Part shown: in pieces, positions 53,765-63,884 of the stretch
How the letters are laid out: each line of letters begins with the position of its first letter
Position numbering within the stretch: position 1 is the stretch's first letter
Assembly (NCBI RefSeq): GCF_001422885.1
Contig: NZ_LMMZ01000012.1
Span: forward strand, 312,388 to 376,387
DNA: 64,000 bases
Source of the DNA: Methylobacterium sp. Leaf104
GTDB lineage: Bacteria; Pseudomonadota; Alphaproteobacteria; Rhizobiales; Beijerinckiaceae
Direction: 5' to 3'
The notes under the pieces: generated by a model
Database searches by the model: none
The model's input: the letters and a program-made list of their open reading frames with translations, nothing else
What the model was told of the DNA's origin: nothing
Position numbers and translations under genes: made by a program

Positions 53765-54301
53765 ATGAAGCGGACCATCCTTCCCCGCCTGCGCGTGCGC
53801 GCGCTCGTGACCGACCGGACCCGCGGCCAGCTCCTCGCCGGCACGGCCGTCCTCCCCTGCGCCCTCGGGCGGGGCGGGATCACACAGGACAAGCGCGAGG
53901 GGGACGGCGCCTCGCCGCGCGGCACGTTCCGCCTGCGCGGCGGGGTCTACCGGCCGGACCATTTCGCGAGCCGGCCGGCGAGCCCCCTCCCCTTGCGGGC
54001 GAGCGCCCCCGGCGACGGCTGGTGCGACGACGCCCGGGACCGGCGCTACAACCGGCCGATCCGCCTGCCCGCCCCGGGGGTCGGGCACGAGCGGATGTGG
54101 CGGGAGGACGGGCTCTACGACCTCGTGGTCGACCTCGACTACAATCGCGGGCCGATCCGGCCCGGCCGCGGCTCGGCGATCTTCCTGCACGTGGCGCGGG
54201 GCGGCTTCCTGCCGACGGAGGGCTGCGTCGCCCTGCGCCGGGCCGACCTCGTGCGCCTGCTGCGCCGGGTCGGCCCGGGCACCCGGATGCGGATCGGCTG
54301 A
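53765..54301 (+). CDS. L,D-transpeptidase family (YkuD-like) protein
   Basis: 178 residues. The active-site signature is near the C-terminus: His in 'AIFLHVARGGFLPTEGCVALRRADL', with the catalytic Cys in 'EGCVAL'. 'REGDGASPRGTFRLRGGVYRPD' is the conserved N-terminal YkuD block ('DGxTPxGxF'). Such proteins crosslink peptidoglycan or attach proteins to it. No signal peptide is evident; the N-terminus 'MKRTILPRLRVRALV' is basic, so export or a cytosolic variant role is unclear. ATG 53765 begins the conserved part; upstream in-frame sequence is not typical. Confidence 0.8.
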   Translation: MKRTILPRLRVRALVTDRTRGQLLAGTAVLPCALGRGGITQDKREGDGASPRGTFRLRGGVYRPDHFASRPASPLPLRASAPGDGWCDDARDRRYNRPIRLPAPGVGHERMWREDGLYDLVVDLDYNRGPIRPGRGSAIFLHVARGGFLPTEGCVALRRADLVRLLRRVGPGTRMRIG

Positions 54302-54649
54302 AGCGCCTCGGGCCGCCCGGGCGCGCAGGGCGGCGGAGCGTGCTCCGCTCGACCATCCGGCGGCGGACCTATATCGAGTTGCCGGCTCAGTACTTGGAAT
54401 AGCCGGCTTCGCAATATTGGCTCTGTGCGGCGCCCGCATCCGAGGAAATCTCGCGCGGCACCGCGTCGTCCCGGGGCCGCGCAGCGGAGCCCAGGATCCG
54501 GACATGCGAGGGGCGCAGGATCGGAGCCTGCCGCGGCGCCCCGGAACGACGATGCGGCGCGATCGGCGAGCGCCCCACCCGACGGGATGGAGCGCCCGCA
54601 CACGCGACCGGCGCGAGGGGGAGAGGCGAAGGTCCCTCCCCTCCTTCCC
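54302..54649. other. Intergenic region between convergent ldt and maeB genes
   Basis: About 350 bases. A 7-bp inverted repeat (54381-54387 with 54401-54407) lies 80 bases after the transpeptidase stop, without a U-tract. A C/T-rich, G/A-rich stretch just before the maeB stop could pair imperfectly. No gene is supported. Confidence 0.45.
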
Positions 54650-56896
54650 TCAGGCCGACGCCTCGGCCGAGGCCGCCGTCAGGGCCGTCATGTTGACGAT
54701 GCCGCGCACGGTGGCGGTGGGGGTGAGGATGTGCACGGGCCTGGCCGCGCCGAGCAGGATCGGGCCGACGGAGACGCTCTGGCCGGCCACCACCTTCAGG
54801 GCGTTGAAGGTGATGTTGGCCGCCTCCAGGTTCGGCATGACCAGGAGGTTGGCCTCGGCGGTGAGGGCCGAGTCCGGCCGCAGGCGGCCGAGGATCGTCG
54901 GGCTCAGCGCCGTGTCGGCCGACATCTCGCCGTCGATCGCGAGATCCGGCGCCTGGGCGCGGATGAGGCGCAGGGCCTCCTGCATCTTGCGCGACACCGG
55001 ATCGTCGACGCTGCCGAAATTCGCCGACGAGACCAGGGCGACGCGGGGCGTCTGGCCGAAGCGGCGCATCTCCTCGGCGGCCAGCACCGTCATCCCGGCG
55101 ATCTCCGCGGCACTCGGGTCGCGGTGGATGTAGGGATCGCAGATGAACAGCGTGTGCCGGGGCAGCTGCAGCAGGCCCATGGCGGCGAGGCCCGGGACGC
55201 CGGGCTTCAGGCCGATCGCCCCGGTCACCTCGGCGAGGTGGGCCGGGTAGGTGCCGGTGGTGCCGCAGAGCATGCCGTCGACCTCGCCGGCGGCGAGGAG
55301 CCGGGCGGCCCGCACCGTGGCGCCGGTCTCCGGCCCGGTCTCGGCGACGTGGACGTCCGTGCCGATGCGCAGGCGCAGGCCGAGGCTGGCGATCCGGCTC
55401 GCGATGGCCTCGGCGCGGCCGACCAGGACCGGCGTGGCGAGGCGCTCGTCGACCACCACCTGGGCGGCGCGCAGCACGCGGTCCTCCTCGCCCTCGGCAT
55501 AGGCGATCCGCTTGGCGCCGGCCTCCGAGGCGGCGGCGAAGACGGGCTGCATCACCGTGCCGGAGGTGTAGACGAGGCGCTCCAGGGAGCGGCGGTAGGA
55601 TTCGATGTCCTTGAACGGCCGGGCGGCGACGCCGCTGTCGATGGCGGCCTGGGCCACCGCCGGGGCGACGGTGGTGATCAGGCGCGGGTCGAAGGGGCGC
55701 GGGATCAGGTAGTCGGGGCCGAAGCGCAGGTCGTGGGCGCCGTAGGCGGCGGCCACCACGTCGGATTGCTCGGCATGGACGAGGTCGGCGATGGCGCGCA
55801 CGGCGGCGAGCTTCATCGCCTCGTTGATCTCGGTGGCGCCGACGTCGAGGGCGCCCCGGAAGATGAAGGGGAAGCACAGGACGTTGTTGACCTGGTTCGG
55901 GTAGTCCGAGCGGCCGGTGGCGATGAGGCAGTCCGGCCGGACCTGCTTGGCCAGCGCCGGCAGGATCTCCGGGTCGGGGTTGGCGAGCGCCAGGATGATC
56001 GGCTTGTCGGCCATGCCGGCGACCATCTCGGGCTTGAGCACGCCGCCCTGGGAGACGCCGAGGAAGATGTCGGCGCCCTTGACGGCGTCCCCGAGGGTGC
56101 GCGCCGCGGTGTCCCGGGCATAGGCCCGCTTCTGCTCGTCGAGGGAGGCCATCCGGTCGGTGGAGACCACGCCGCGGGAATCGCAGACCAGGATGTTCTC
56201 GCGCTTCAGGCCGAGGCCCACCAGGATGTTGAGGCAGGCGATGGCGGCCGCCCCCGCGCCCGAGCAGACCAGGGTGGCGGATTCGATCGGCTTGCCCACC
56301 ACCTGGAGCGCGTTGATCAGGGCGGCCGCGGCGACGATGGCGGTGCCGTGCTGGTCGTCGTGGAAGACCGGGATCTTCATGCGCTCGCGCAGCTTCGTCT
56401 CGATCACGAAGCACTCGGGGGCCTTGATGTCCTCGAGGTTGATGCCGCCGAAGGTCGGCTCCAGCCGGGCGACGGTCTCGATGAACTTCTCCGGGTCGGT
56501 CTCGTCGACCTCGATGTCGAACACGTCGATGCCGGCGAACTTCTTGAACAGGCAGCCCTTGCCCTCCATCACGGGCTTGCCGGCCAATGCGCCGATGTTT
56601 CCGAGGCCGAGCACGGCCGTGCCGTTGGTGATGACGGCCACGAGGTTGCCGCGCGAGGTCAGGCTGTAGGCTTCCTCCGGATCGTGGTGGATGGCCATGC
56701 AGGCGGCGGCGACGCCCGGGGAATAGGCGAGCGCGAGGTCGCGCTGGGTGCTCATGTCCTTGGTCGGCTGGACCGTGATCTTCCCCGGCGTCGGGAAGCG
56801 GTGATAGTCGAGGGCGGCCCGGGTCAGGGCGGCCTCGGTGCCGGCATCGGCATTCGCGGCGGCGCCCGCGGTGCGCAGGTCGGTGTCTTTGCTCAT
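54650..56896 (-). CDS. maeB: NADP-dependent malic enzyme with phosphotransacetylase-like domain
   Basis: 748 residues, the long MaeB form. It decarboxylates malate to pyruvate with NADP+. The malic domain occupies about 1-430: '[11 protein letters not shown]', '[14 protein letters not shown]', '[11 protein letters not shown]', and the NADP loop '[14 protein letters not shown]'. The C-terminal half (about 430-748) is a phosphotransacetylase-like domain ('[14 protein letters not shown]' at its end), thought to sense acetyl-CoA. It lies downstream of a phasin gene and the pyruvate dehydrogenase operon on the same strand, consistent with control of the pyruvate/acetyl-CoA node. Confidence 0.96.
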   Translation of the reverse strand: MSKDTDLRTAGAAANADAGTEAALTRAALDYHRFPTPGKITVQPTKDMSTQRDLALAYSPGVAAACMAIHHDPEEAYSLTSRGNLVAVITNGTAVLGLGNIGALAGKPVMEGKGCLFKKFAGIDVFDIEVDETDPEKFIETVARLEPTFGGINLEDIKAPECFVIETKLRERMKIPVFHDDQHGTAIVAAAALINALQVVGKPIESATLVCSGAGAAAIACLNILVGLGLKRENILVCDSRGVVSTDRMASLDEQKRAYARDTAARTLGDAVKGADIFLGVSQGGVLKPEMVAGMADKPIILALANPDPEILPALAKQVRPDCLIATGRSDYPNQVNNVLCFPFIFRGALDVGATEINEAMKLAAVRAIADLVHAEQSDVVAAAYGAHDLRFGPDYLIPRPFDPRLITTVAPAVAQAAIDSGVAARPFKDIESYRRSLERLVYTSGTVMQPVFAAASEAGAKRIAYAEGEEDRVLRAAQVVVDERLATPVLVGRAEAIASRIASLGLRLRIGTDVHVAETGPETGATVRAARLLAAGEVDGMLCGTTGTYPAHLAEVTGAIGLKPGVPGLAAMGLLQLPRHTLFICDPYIHRDPSAAEIAGMTVLAAEEMRRFGQTPRVALVSSANFGSVDDPVSRKMQEALRLIRAQAPDLAIDGEMSADTALSPTILGRLRPDSALTAEANLLVMPNLEAANITFNALKVVAGQSVSVGPILLGAARPVHILTPTATVRGIVNMTALTAASAEASA

Positions 56897-57009
56897 GGTG
56901 CGATCCTTCGGTTTCGGGTGACAGGCGCCGTCCGCCCCGCCGAGGGCGGGGACGGTGGCATCCGGATGGGGAGGGTGGAGACGGGGGAGGCGTCCTGCGC
57001 GTCGGCGGC

Positions 57010-57468
57010 TCAGGACGGACCGGGATCCGCCGGCGATTCCGGCTCGGGCGGCTCGGGCTCGGGCGGCTCCGGCGGTCCCGCCGCCGGCGGGGCCGGATCG
57101 GGTCCGCCCGCGGCCGCCCGGCGCCCCTCGGCGAGAAGGTCGAGGACCTGCGCCCGGGCCAGGTCCCAGTCGCGCCGGGCCCAGCTCATCTGGCGGTGCA
57201 GGTAATCCTGCTGGAGCCGCAGCATCGCCGGCAGGCTGCGCGCCGACATCAGCCCGTGCACCAGGGTGAGGTTGGCGGCGATCTGCCGGTGGATGTTGCG
57301 GGCCATCAGCCGGCCCGCGGCCTGCAGGTCGGCGTCGACGTCGGCGCGCGCCGCGCGGCGCATCGTGGCGAGACGGTCGAGGGTGCTCTCGACGGCCTCC
57401 GTGACGGCATCGCGGGCGGCCTCGGCGCGCCGGAGGGCCGGGTCGGATGCGGGCTCGTTCGATGACAT
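57010..57468 (-). CDS. Phasin-like protein
   Basis: 152 residues. An alpha-helical region (about 10-115) contains 'RSLPAMLRLQQDYLHRQMSWARRDWDLARAQV', close to the phasin core pattern 'S-P-x-E-x-x-x-L-Q-x-x-F/Y'. The C-terminal ~35 residues are a Pro/Glu/Ala tail. Phasins coat polyhydroxyalkanoate granules. It sits between lpdA and maeB on the same strand, next to acetyl-CoA-producing enzymes, which fits. No polyhydroxybutyrate synthase gene is in the window. The call rests on the core helix pattern. Confidence 0.7.
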   Translation of the reverse strand: MSSNEPASDPALRRAEAARDAVTEAVESTLDRLATMRRAARADVDADLQAAGRLMARNIHRQIAANLTLVHGLMSARSLPAMLRLQQDYLHRQMSWARRDWDLARAQVLDLLAEGRRAAAGGPDPAPPAAGPPEPPEPEPPEPESPADPGPS

Positions 57469-57600
57469 CAGCGCGTCTCCCGAAGCCGGAGCCGGAATGG
57501 GCTCCGCGAGGACCGCACCGGCCTCGGCGCGGTCCTGTCTTCCCGATGCGGCCCGCGATCCGCGGGGGTCGGCCTCGAAGACCGGTCCCGAATGACCGGC

Positions 57601-59460
57601 CTAGTGACCGGCTTTCTTCGGACCGTCCTTCCGGGGCATGTAGAGGTCGGTGATGGTGCCCTCGAAGGCCTCGGCCGCCAGTCCGATCGTCTCCGACAGG
57701 GTCGGGTGCGGGTGGATGGTCAGGCCGATATCCTCGGCATCCGCCCCCATCTCGATGGCGAGCGCGGCCTCGGCGATGAGGTCACCGGCCGAGGGGCCGA
57801 CGATGCCGCAGCCGAGGATGCGGTCGGTCTCGGGGTCGAACAGGACCTTGGTCAGGCCCTCCTCGCGCCCCAGCGCCAGGGAGCGCCCGGAGGCCGCCCA
57901 GGGGAACACGCCCTTGCCGACCTTGATGCCCTTCCCCTTGGCCTCGTTCTCCGTCAGGCCGACCCAGGCCACCTCCGGGTCGGTATAGGCGACCGAGGGG
58001 ATGACCTTGGCGTCGAAGGCGCTGGCCTTGCCGGCGGCCACCTCGGCCGCGACCTTGCCCTCGTGCGTCGCCTTGTGGGCCAGCATCGGCTGGCCGACCA
58101 CGTCGCCGATGGCGAAGATGTGGGGCACGTTGGTGCGCATCTGCTTGTCCACCGCGATGAAGCCGCGCTCGTCCACGGCGACCCCGGCCGCCTCCGCGCC
58201 GATGCGCTTGCCGTTCGGGCGCCGCCCCACCGAGACCAGCACCTTGTCGAAGGTGTCGCTGGCCGGCGCGGTGCCGCCCTCGAACGAGACCTTCAGCCCC
58301 TCCGGCGTCGCCTCCACGGCGGTGACCTTGGCCTTGAGGTGGATCGCCTCGTACTGCTTGCTGATCCGCTTCATCAGCGGCGTGACCATGTCCTTGTCGG
58401 CGCCGGGGATGATCTGGTCCATCAGCTCGACGATGGTCACCTTCGATCCGAGGGCGTGGTAGACGGTGGCCATCTCCAGCCCGATGATGCCGCCGCCGAT
58501 CACGAGGAGGCGGGCCGGCACGCCGTCGAGTTCCAGCGCCCCGGTCGAGTCGAGGACCCGCGGGTCGTCGTGCGGGATGAAGGGCATCTGCACCGGCTCG
58601 GAGCCGGCCGCGATGATGGCGTGGTCGAAGCCGATCACCCGGGTCTTGCCCTCGTGCTCGACCGCGACCTGGTTCGGGCTGACGAAGCGGGCCTCGCCCG
58701 TCACCACCGTGACCTTGCGCTGCTTGGCCAGCCCGTTGAGGCCGCCGGTCAGGCGCTTGACCACCCCGTCCTTCCAGTCGCGCAGCTTGTCGATGTCGAT
58801 CTGCGGCGCGGTGAAGCTGATGCCGTGCGCCGCCATGGCGTGGCTCTCGTCGATGACCTTGGCGGCGTGCAGCAGGGCTTTGGACGGGATGCAGCCGACG
58901 TTGAGGCAGACGCCGCCCAGATTCGGCCAGCGCTCGACCAGCACCACCGACTGCCCGAGATCGGCCGCCCGGAAGGCGGCGGTGTAGCCGCCGGGGCCGG
59001 CGCCGATGACGAGGACCTGGGCCCGCATCTCCTCGCCGGAGACGGGGGCCGCTCCCTTCGGGGCTGGCGCGGGCGCCGCCCCGCCGGTGGCGGTGGCCGA
59101 GGAGCCGTAGCCGGCCTGGCCCTCGCCCGGGGCGTGGACGGGCGCACCGGCGCCGTTCGCGGGCGCACCCGCGGCGGCCTTGGTGGTGTCGGTGACGGCG
59201 GGCTTCGGCGCGCCGGCGCCGGCGGCCTCGGCCATCACCAGGATCAGGTCGCCCTGGCTCACCGCGTCGCCCGGCTTGATCCGCACCTCGGCCACCGTGC
59301 CGGCCACCGGGGACGGGATGTCCATGGTGGCCTTGTCGGATTCCAGCACGATGATCACGTCGTCGACCGAGATCACGTCGCCGGGGCTGACGCTGACCTC
59401 GATCACGGGCACGTTCTTGAAGTCGCCGATATCCGGCAGGTGGACGTCGTTGCTGCTCAT
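57601..59460 (-). CDS. lpdA: Dihydrolipoamide dehydrogenase with N-terminal lipoyl domain (E3)
   Basis: 619 residues, about 150 longer than ordinary E3. An N-terminal lipoyl domain has the modified Lys in 'LESDKATMDIPSP' (near residue 43), followed by an Ala/Pro/Gly linker and the FAD-dependent E3. The redox disulfide is in 'GGVCLNVGCIPSK' (near 186-191) and the catalytic His in 'HPHPTLSET'. It reoxidises dihydrolipoamide of the pyruvate dehydrogenase complex. Lipoylated E3 proteins belong to the AceE-type complexes known from beta- and gammaproteobacteria. Third gene after aceE and aceF. Confidence 0.96.
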   Translation of the reverse strand: MSSNDVHLPDIGDFKNVPVIEVSVSPGDVISVDDVIIVLESDKATMDIPSPVAGTVAEVRIKPGDAVSQGDLILVMAEAAGAGAPKPAVTDTTKAAAGAPANGAGAPVHAPGEGQAGYGSSATATGGAAPAPAPKGAAPVSGEEMRAQVLVIGAGPGGYTAAFRAADLGQSVVLVERWPNLGGVCLNVGCIPSKALLHAAKVIDESHAMAAHGISFTAPQIDIDKLRDWKDGVVKRLTGGLNGLAKQRKVTVVTGEARFVSPNQVAVEHEGKTRVIGFDHAIIAAGSEPVQMPFIPHDDPRVLDSTGALELDGVPARLLVIGGGIIGLEMATVYHALGSKVTIVELMDQIIPGADKDMVTPLMKRISKQYEAIHLKAKVTAVEATPEGLKVSFEGGTAPASDTFDKVLVSVGRRPNGKRIGAEAAGVAVDERGFIAVDKQMRTNVPHIFAIGDVVGQPMLAHKATHEGKVAAEVAAGKASAFDAKVIPSVAYTDPEVAWVGLTENEAKGKGIKVGKGVFPWAASGRSLALGREEGLTKVLFDPETDRILGCGIVGPSAGDLIAEAALAIEMGADAEDIGLTIHPHPTLSETIGLAAEAFEGTITDLYMPRKDGPKKAGH

Positions 59461-59499
59461 CGCTTCACCTCACTCGTTTGTCCGCGCAACCGGGCCCCG

Positions 59500-60822
59500 T
59501 CAGACGACGAGGCGCCGGACGTCCTCCAGGACGTGGGCGAGGTGGCGGGCGAAGCGCGCGGCGAGCGCTCCATCGATGACGCGGTGGTCGTAGGAGAGGG
59601 AGAGCGGCACGATCAGGCGCGGCTTGAACTCGGTGCCGTTCCAGACCGGGCTCATCTTCGCGCGGGCGACGCCCAGGATCGCGACTTCCGGCGCGTTGAC
59701 CAGCGGCGTGAAGGAGGTGCCGCCGATGCCGCCGAGGCTGGAGATCGAGAAGGTGGCGCCCTGCATGTCGGCCGCCCCGAGCTTGCCGTCGCGGGCTTTC
59801 GCCGAGATCGCCCCGAGGTCGCGGCTGATCTCGATGATGCCCTTGCGGTCGGCATCCTTGATCACCGGCACCACGAGGCCGTCCGGCGTGTCGACCGCCA
59901 CGCCGATGTTGTAGTAGCGCTTGAGGATCAGCGCGTCCTTCTCGGGCGAGAGCGAGGCGTTGAACTCGGGGTGCTTGCGCAGGGCCGAGACCGCGGCCTT
60001 GATCAGGAAGGCCAGCAGGGTGACGCGGTAGCCCTTGTCCTTGAGCTCCTTGCCCTGGTTGTCGAGCTCCTTGCGATAGGCGTCGGTCTCGGTGATGTCC
60101 GACTCGTCCTGGTGGGTGACCAGGGGCACGTTGAGCCAGGACCGGTGCAGGTGCGCGCCGGAGATCTTCTTGATCCGCGAGAGGGGCTGGGTCTCGATCG
60201 GGCCGAACTTCGAGAAGTCGACGGCCGGGATCTCCGGGATGCCCATGCCGCCGCCCGAGAAGGCGGCCGTGCCGGAGGCGGCGGCGGGGGCCGCCGAGCG
60301 GGTGAGGTGACCCTTCACGTCCTCCTTGGTGATCCGGCCCTTCTCGCCGGTGCCCTTCACCGCCGTCAGGTCGAGGCCGAGCTCGCGGGCGAGGCGCCGC
60401 ACGCCGGGGCTGGCATGGACCTGGGAGAAGTCGGGGAGGTTGCCGGCGGGCGCGGCCGACGGAGCGGGCGCAGGGGCGGCCGGGGCGGCGCTCGGGGCCG
60501 GCTCCTGCTTGGCCAGCAGCGCGGCGCTGTCGGCGCCGGCGGGCGCGTCGGCGGCCTTCTCGGCGGCCTTGGCGCCACCCTGGGACGCCTCGCCCTTGAA
60601 CACGAGCAGCGGCGAGCCCTCGCTCACCTTGTCGCCGAGCTTGACCAGGATCTTCTCGACCACGCCGGCGCTCGGCGAGGGCACGTCCATGGTCGCCTTG
60701 TCGGATTCCAGCGAGACCAGCGGGTCGTCGGGCCCGATCGTGTCGCCCTCCTTCACGTGGATCTCGATGATCGGGATGTCCTTGAAGTCGCCGATGTCCG
60801 GAATCTGGATCTCGATGCCCAC
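59500..60822 (-). CDS. aceF: Pyruvate dehydrogenase E2, dihydrolipoyllysine acetyltransferase
   Basis: 440 residues. One lipoyl domain ('LVSLESDKATMDVPSP', near residue 43), an Ala/Pro linker, an E3/E1-binding domain ('ASPGVRRLARELGLDL', near 135), a second linker and the acetyltransferase core ending 'SYDHRVIDGALAARF', where His and Asp are catalytic (near 407-420). GTG 60822 with GGGAG eight bases upstream gives the proper N-terminus ('IEIQIPDIGDF'). It follows aceE after 122 bases and precedes lpdA after 39 bases. Confidence 0.95.
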   Translation of the reverse strand: MGIEIQIPDIGDFKDIPIIEIHVKEGDTIGPDDPLVSLESDKATMDVPSPSAGVVEKILVKLGDKVSEGSPLLVFKGEASQGGAKAAEKAADAPAGADSAALLAKQEPAPSAAPAAPAPAPSAAPAGNLPDFSQVHASPGVRRLARELGLDLTAVKGTGEKGRITKEDVKGHLTRSAAPAAASGTAAFSGGGMGIPEIPAVDFSKFGPIETQPLSRIKKISGAHLHRSWLNVPLVTHQDESDITETDAYRKELDNQGKELKDKGYRVTLLAFLIKAAVSALRKHPEFNASLSPEKDALILKRYYNIGVAVDTPDGLVVPVIKDADRKGIIEISRDLGAISAKARDGKLGAADMQGATFSISSLGGIGGTSFTPLVNAPEVAILGVARAKMSPVWNGTEFKPRLIVPLSLSYDHRVIDGALAARFARHLAHVLEDVRRLVV

Positions 60823-60944
60823 TGCGCGTTCTCCCTGGCTGAGTCGGAGCCTCTCGCGGGCTCCCTCGTCCGGTGGTGTGTTCGGTGAAAGGTCGGGAAG
60901 TCTGGTGCGCCGGCCGCCGCGGAGGCGGCCGGCGCCGGGTCGGA

Positions 60945-63608
60945 TCAGACGGTCCAGGGTGCCGGCCGGTCCGTGTCGATGCCGTACTTGGCGAGGGCGT
61001 CGGCCACGGTCTGGGCCGGGATCACGCCGTCCTCCGCGAGGCTGTGCAGGGCCGCCACCACGACCCAGTGCCGGTTGACCTCGAAGAAGTCGCGCAGGCG
61101 GACCCGGTAGTCGGACCGGCCGAAGCCGTCGGTGCCGAGCACCCGGTAGCGGCCGGGCACCCAGGTGCGGATCTGGTCGGCGAACAGGCGCATGTAGTCC
61201 GTCGAGGCGATCACCGGGCCGGTGCGGCCGGTCAGGCAGGTCTCGACGTGGGAGAGGCGCTTGCCCTCCAGCGGATGCAGCAGGTTCCAGCGCTCCGCCG
61301 CCATGGCGTCGCGGCGCAGCTCCGTGAAGCTCGGGCAGCTCCAGATGTCGGCGCTGATGCCGAAATCCTGCTCCAGCAGCTCGGCCGCGGCGATGACCTC
61401 GCGCAGGATGGTGCCCGAGCCCAGGAGCTGGACCCGGTGACCCTCGGTCTTCTCCTTGGCACCCTCCTTGAAGAGGTACATGCCCTTGATGATGTCGGCC
61501 TCCGCGCCCTCCGGCATGCCGGGGTGCTCGTAGTTCTCGTTCATCACGGTGATGTAGTAGAACACGTCCTCCTGCTCGGCATACATCCGGCGCAGGCCGT
61601 CCTGCACGATCACCGCCACTTCGTACGAGAAGGTCGGGTCGTAGGAGACGCAGTTCGGGATGGTCGACGACATGAGGTGGCTGTGGCCGTCCTCGTGCTG
61701 CAGGCCCTCGCCGTTCAGGGTCGTGCGCCCGGCGGTGCCGCCGATCATGAAGCCGCGCGCCCGCATGTCGCCCGCCGCCCAGGCGAGATCGCCGATCCGC
61801 TGGAAGCCGAACATCGAGTAGTAGACGTAGAACGGGATCGTCGGCGCGTCGGAATGCGAGTAGGAGGTCGCGGCCGCGATCCAGGACGACATCGCGCCCG
61901 GCTCGTTGATGCCCTCCTGGAGCATCTGACCGTTCTTGTCCTCCTTGTAGTACATCAGCTGGTTGGCATCCTCCGGCCGGTAGAGCTGGCCGACCTGGGA
62001 GAAGATGCCGAACTGGCGGAACATGCCCTCCATGCCGAAGGTGCGGCTCTCGTCGGGCACGATCGGCACGATGCGGTTGCCGATGTTCTTGTCGCGCAGC
62101 AGCGTGTTGAGGATGCGCACGAAGGCCATGGTGGTGGAGATCTCGCGGCCCGCGGTCTCCTTGAGCTGGGCCGAGAAGGCCGAGAGCGGCGGGATCTCCA
62201 GGGCCTGCGACTTGCGCCGCCGGGCCGGGAGGGGACCGCCGAGCGCTTCCCGCCGCGCCATCAGGTAGCGGTGCTCGGGGCTGCCCTCGGGGAACTTGAT
62301 GAAGGGGATCTCCTTCAGCTGGTCGTCGGTCAGGTCGATCTGGAAGCGGTCGCGGAACTGCTTGAGGACCGCCTCGCCCATCTTCTTCTGCTGGTGGGTA
62401 ATGTTCTGGCCCTCGCCGGACTCGCCCATGCCGTAGCCCTTGACGGTCTTGGCGAGGATGAGGGTCGGCTGGCCCTTGTGCTTGGAGGCGGCGCTGTAGG
62501 CGGCGAAGACCTTGCGCGGGTCGTGGCCGCCGCGGGTGAGGCGCCAGATGTCGTCGTCGCTCATGTCGGCGACCAGCGCCGCGGTCTCGGGGTAGCGCCC
62601 GAAGAAGTGCTCGCGGATATAGGCGCCGTTCTTCGACTTGAAGTCCTGGTACTCGCCGTCGACGCATTCCTCCATCAGGCGCGCCAGCATGCCGGAGCCG
62701 TCGCGCTGGATCAGGGCGTCCCAGCCCGAACCCCACAGCACCTTGATGACGTTCCAGCCGGCGCCGCGGAAGTCGGCCTCCAGCTCCTGGACGATCTTGC
62801 CGTTGCCGCGCACCGGCCCGTCGAGGCGCTGCAGGTTGCAGTTGATGACGAAGACGAGGTTGTCGAGCTTCTCACGGGCCGCGAGCGCGATGGCGCCGAG
62901 GCTCTCCGGCTCGTCCATCTCGCCGTCGCCCATGAAGGCCCAGACCTTGCGGCCGTCGGTCTGCGCGAGGTTGCGGTGGTGCAGGTAGCGCAGGAAGCGG
63001 GCCTGGTAGATCGCCATCAGGGGGCCGAGGCCCATGGAGACGGTGGGGAACTGCCAGAAATCCGGCATCAGCCAGGGATGGGGATAGGACGACAGGCCCT
63101 TGCCGCCGACCTCCTGCCGGAAGCCGAGGAGCTGCTCCTCGGTGAGGCGCCCCTCGAGGAAGGCGCGGGCATAGACGCCGGGCGAGGAATGGCCCTGCAC
63201 GTAGATGAGGTCGCCGCCGTGGCTGGCATCGGCCGCGCGCCAGAAATGCATGAAGCCGGTGTCGTAGAGGGTCGCGGCGGACTGGAAGCTGGCGATGTGG
63301 CCGCCGAGCTCGGACGAATCCTTGTTCGCCCGCAGGATGATCGCGATGGCGTTCCAGCGGATGGCCGAGCGGATGCGGTGCTCGATCGCCCGGTCGCCGG
63401 GATGCGGATCCTGCTTCTCGGGCAGGATCGTGTTCAGGTAGGCCGTATTGGCCGAGTACGGGACCGGGGCGCCCTTCTTGCGGGCGCCGTCGATGACCTG
63501 CTCGATCAGGTAATGGGCCCGTTCCGGCCCGTCGACGTCGAGAACGCCGTCCAGCGAATCAAGCCATTCCTGAGTCTCGACGGGGTCGAGGTCGCGGCTA
63601 CGCTCCAT
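60945..63608 (-). CDS. aceE: Pyruvate dehydrogenase E1, homodimeric type
   Basis: 887 residues, the single-chain homodimeric E1 (AceE), which decarboxylates pyruvate with thiamine diphosphate and passes acetyl to the E2 lipoyl group. The ThDP/Mg motif begins 'GDGEMDEPES' near residue 230; 'GGHDPRKVFAAYSAA' and 'EGINEPGAMSSWIAAATSY' are AceE blocks. ATG 63608 is chosen because AGGAGG (63615-63620) lies six bases upstream; the ATG at 63614 touches that site directly. Most alphaproteobacteria instead use the two-chain PdhA/PdhB E1. The upstream region is AT-rich and probably holds the operon promoter. Confidence 0.97.
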   Translation of the reverse strand: MERSRDLDPVETQEWLDSLDGVLDVDGPERAHYLIEQVIDGARKKGAPVPYSANTAYLNTILPEKQDPHPGDRAIEHRIRSAIRWNAIAIILRANKDSSELGGHIASFQSAATLYDTGFMHFWRAADASHGGDLIYVQGHSSPGVYARAFLEGRLTEEQLLGFRQEVGGKGLSSYPHPWLMPDFWQFPTVSMGLGPLMAIYQARFLRYLHHRNLAQTDGRKVWAFMGDGEMDEPESLGAIALAAREKLDNLVFVINCNLQRLDGPVRGNGKIVQELEADFRGAGWNVIKVLWGSGWDALIQRDGSGMLARLMEECVDGEYQDFKSKNGAYIREHFFGRYPETAALVADMSDDDIWRLTRGGHDPRKVFAAYSAASKHKGQPTLILAKTVKGYGMGESGEGQNITHQQKKMGEAVLKQFRDRFQIDLTDDQLKEIPFIKFPEGSPEHRYLMARREALGGPLPARRRKSQALEIPPLSAFSAQLKETAGREISTTMAFVRILNTLLRDKNIGNRIVPIVPDESRTFGMEGMFRQFGIFSQVGQLYRPEDANQLMYYKEDKNGQMLQEGINEPGAMSSWIAAATSYSHSDAPTIPFYVYYSMFGFQRIGDLAWAAGDMRARGFMIGGTAGRTTLNGEGLQHEDGHSHLMSSTIPNCVSYDPTFSYEVAVIVQDGLRRMYAEQEDVFYYITVMNENYEHPGMPEGAEADIIKGMYLFKEGAKEKTEGHRVQLLGSGTILREVIAAAELLEQDFGISADIWSCPSFTELRRDAMAAERWNLLHPLEGKRLSHVETCLTGRTGPVIASTDYMRLFADQIRTWVPGRYRVLGTDGFGRSDYRVRLRDFFEVNRHWVVVAALHSLAEDGVIPAQTVADALAKYGIDTDRPAPWTV

Positions 63609-63620
63609 GGGCATCCTCCT

Positions 63621-63884
63621 GGGATTATTTTGCGGCTCTCACGGGCCGCTCTTTGACTCGCCACCCTTGAGCAGCGTTCGTGCCAACGCCAACCAAGCGC
63701 TTTTTGTCTTATGTGGCAATGGCTTCGGCAGAGCGGAAAGTTTTTGGTCTGCGAAGTTTGTTACGGGTTTCAATTTTTTTGTCCGACTTTCCGGACGCGG
63801 CCGGCCGGCTTTGGCAGTCCAGGCCCGGCGGGGAGCGTCCGGGAAGCGGCGCCCGGGGCCTCGGGCTCCGGGCGAGGGCGTCCC
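63621..63884. promoter_or_regulatory. AT-rich region upstream of aceE
   Basis: Region between aceE and the truncated gene at the window end. Segments near 63700-63775 are AT-rich (including a seven-T run at 63774-63780) and should carry the aceE promoter on the minus strand. No clear consensus or operator was identified. Confidence 0.4.

Noticed and set aside
54387..54500. Minus-strand frame ending 'QYCEAGYSKY'
   Set aside because: The C-terminal residues look protein-like but there is no start codon with a ribosome site and no recognisable domain; left as unannotated intergenic sequence.
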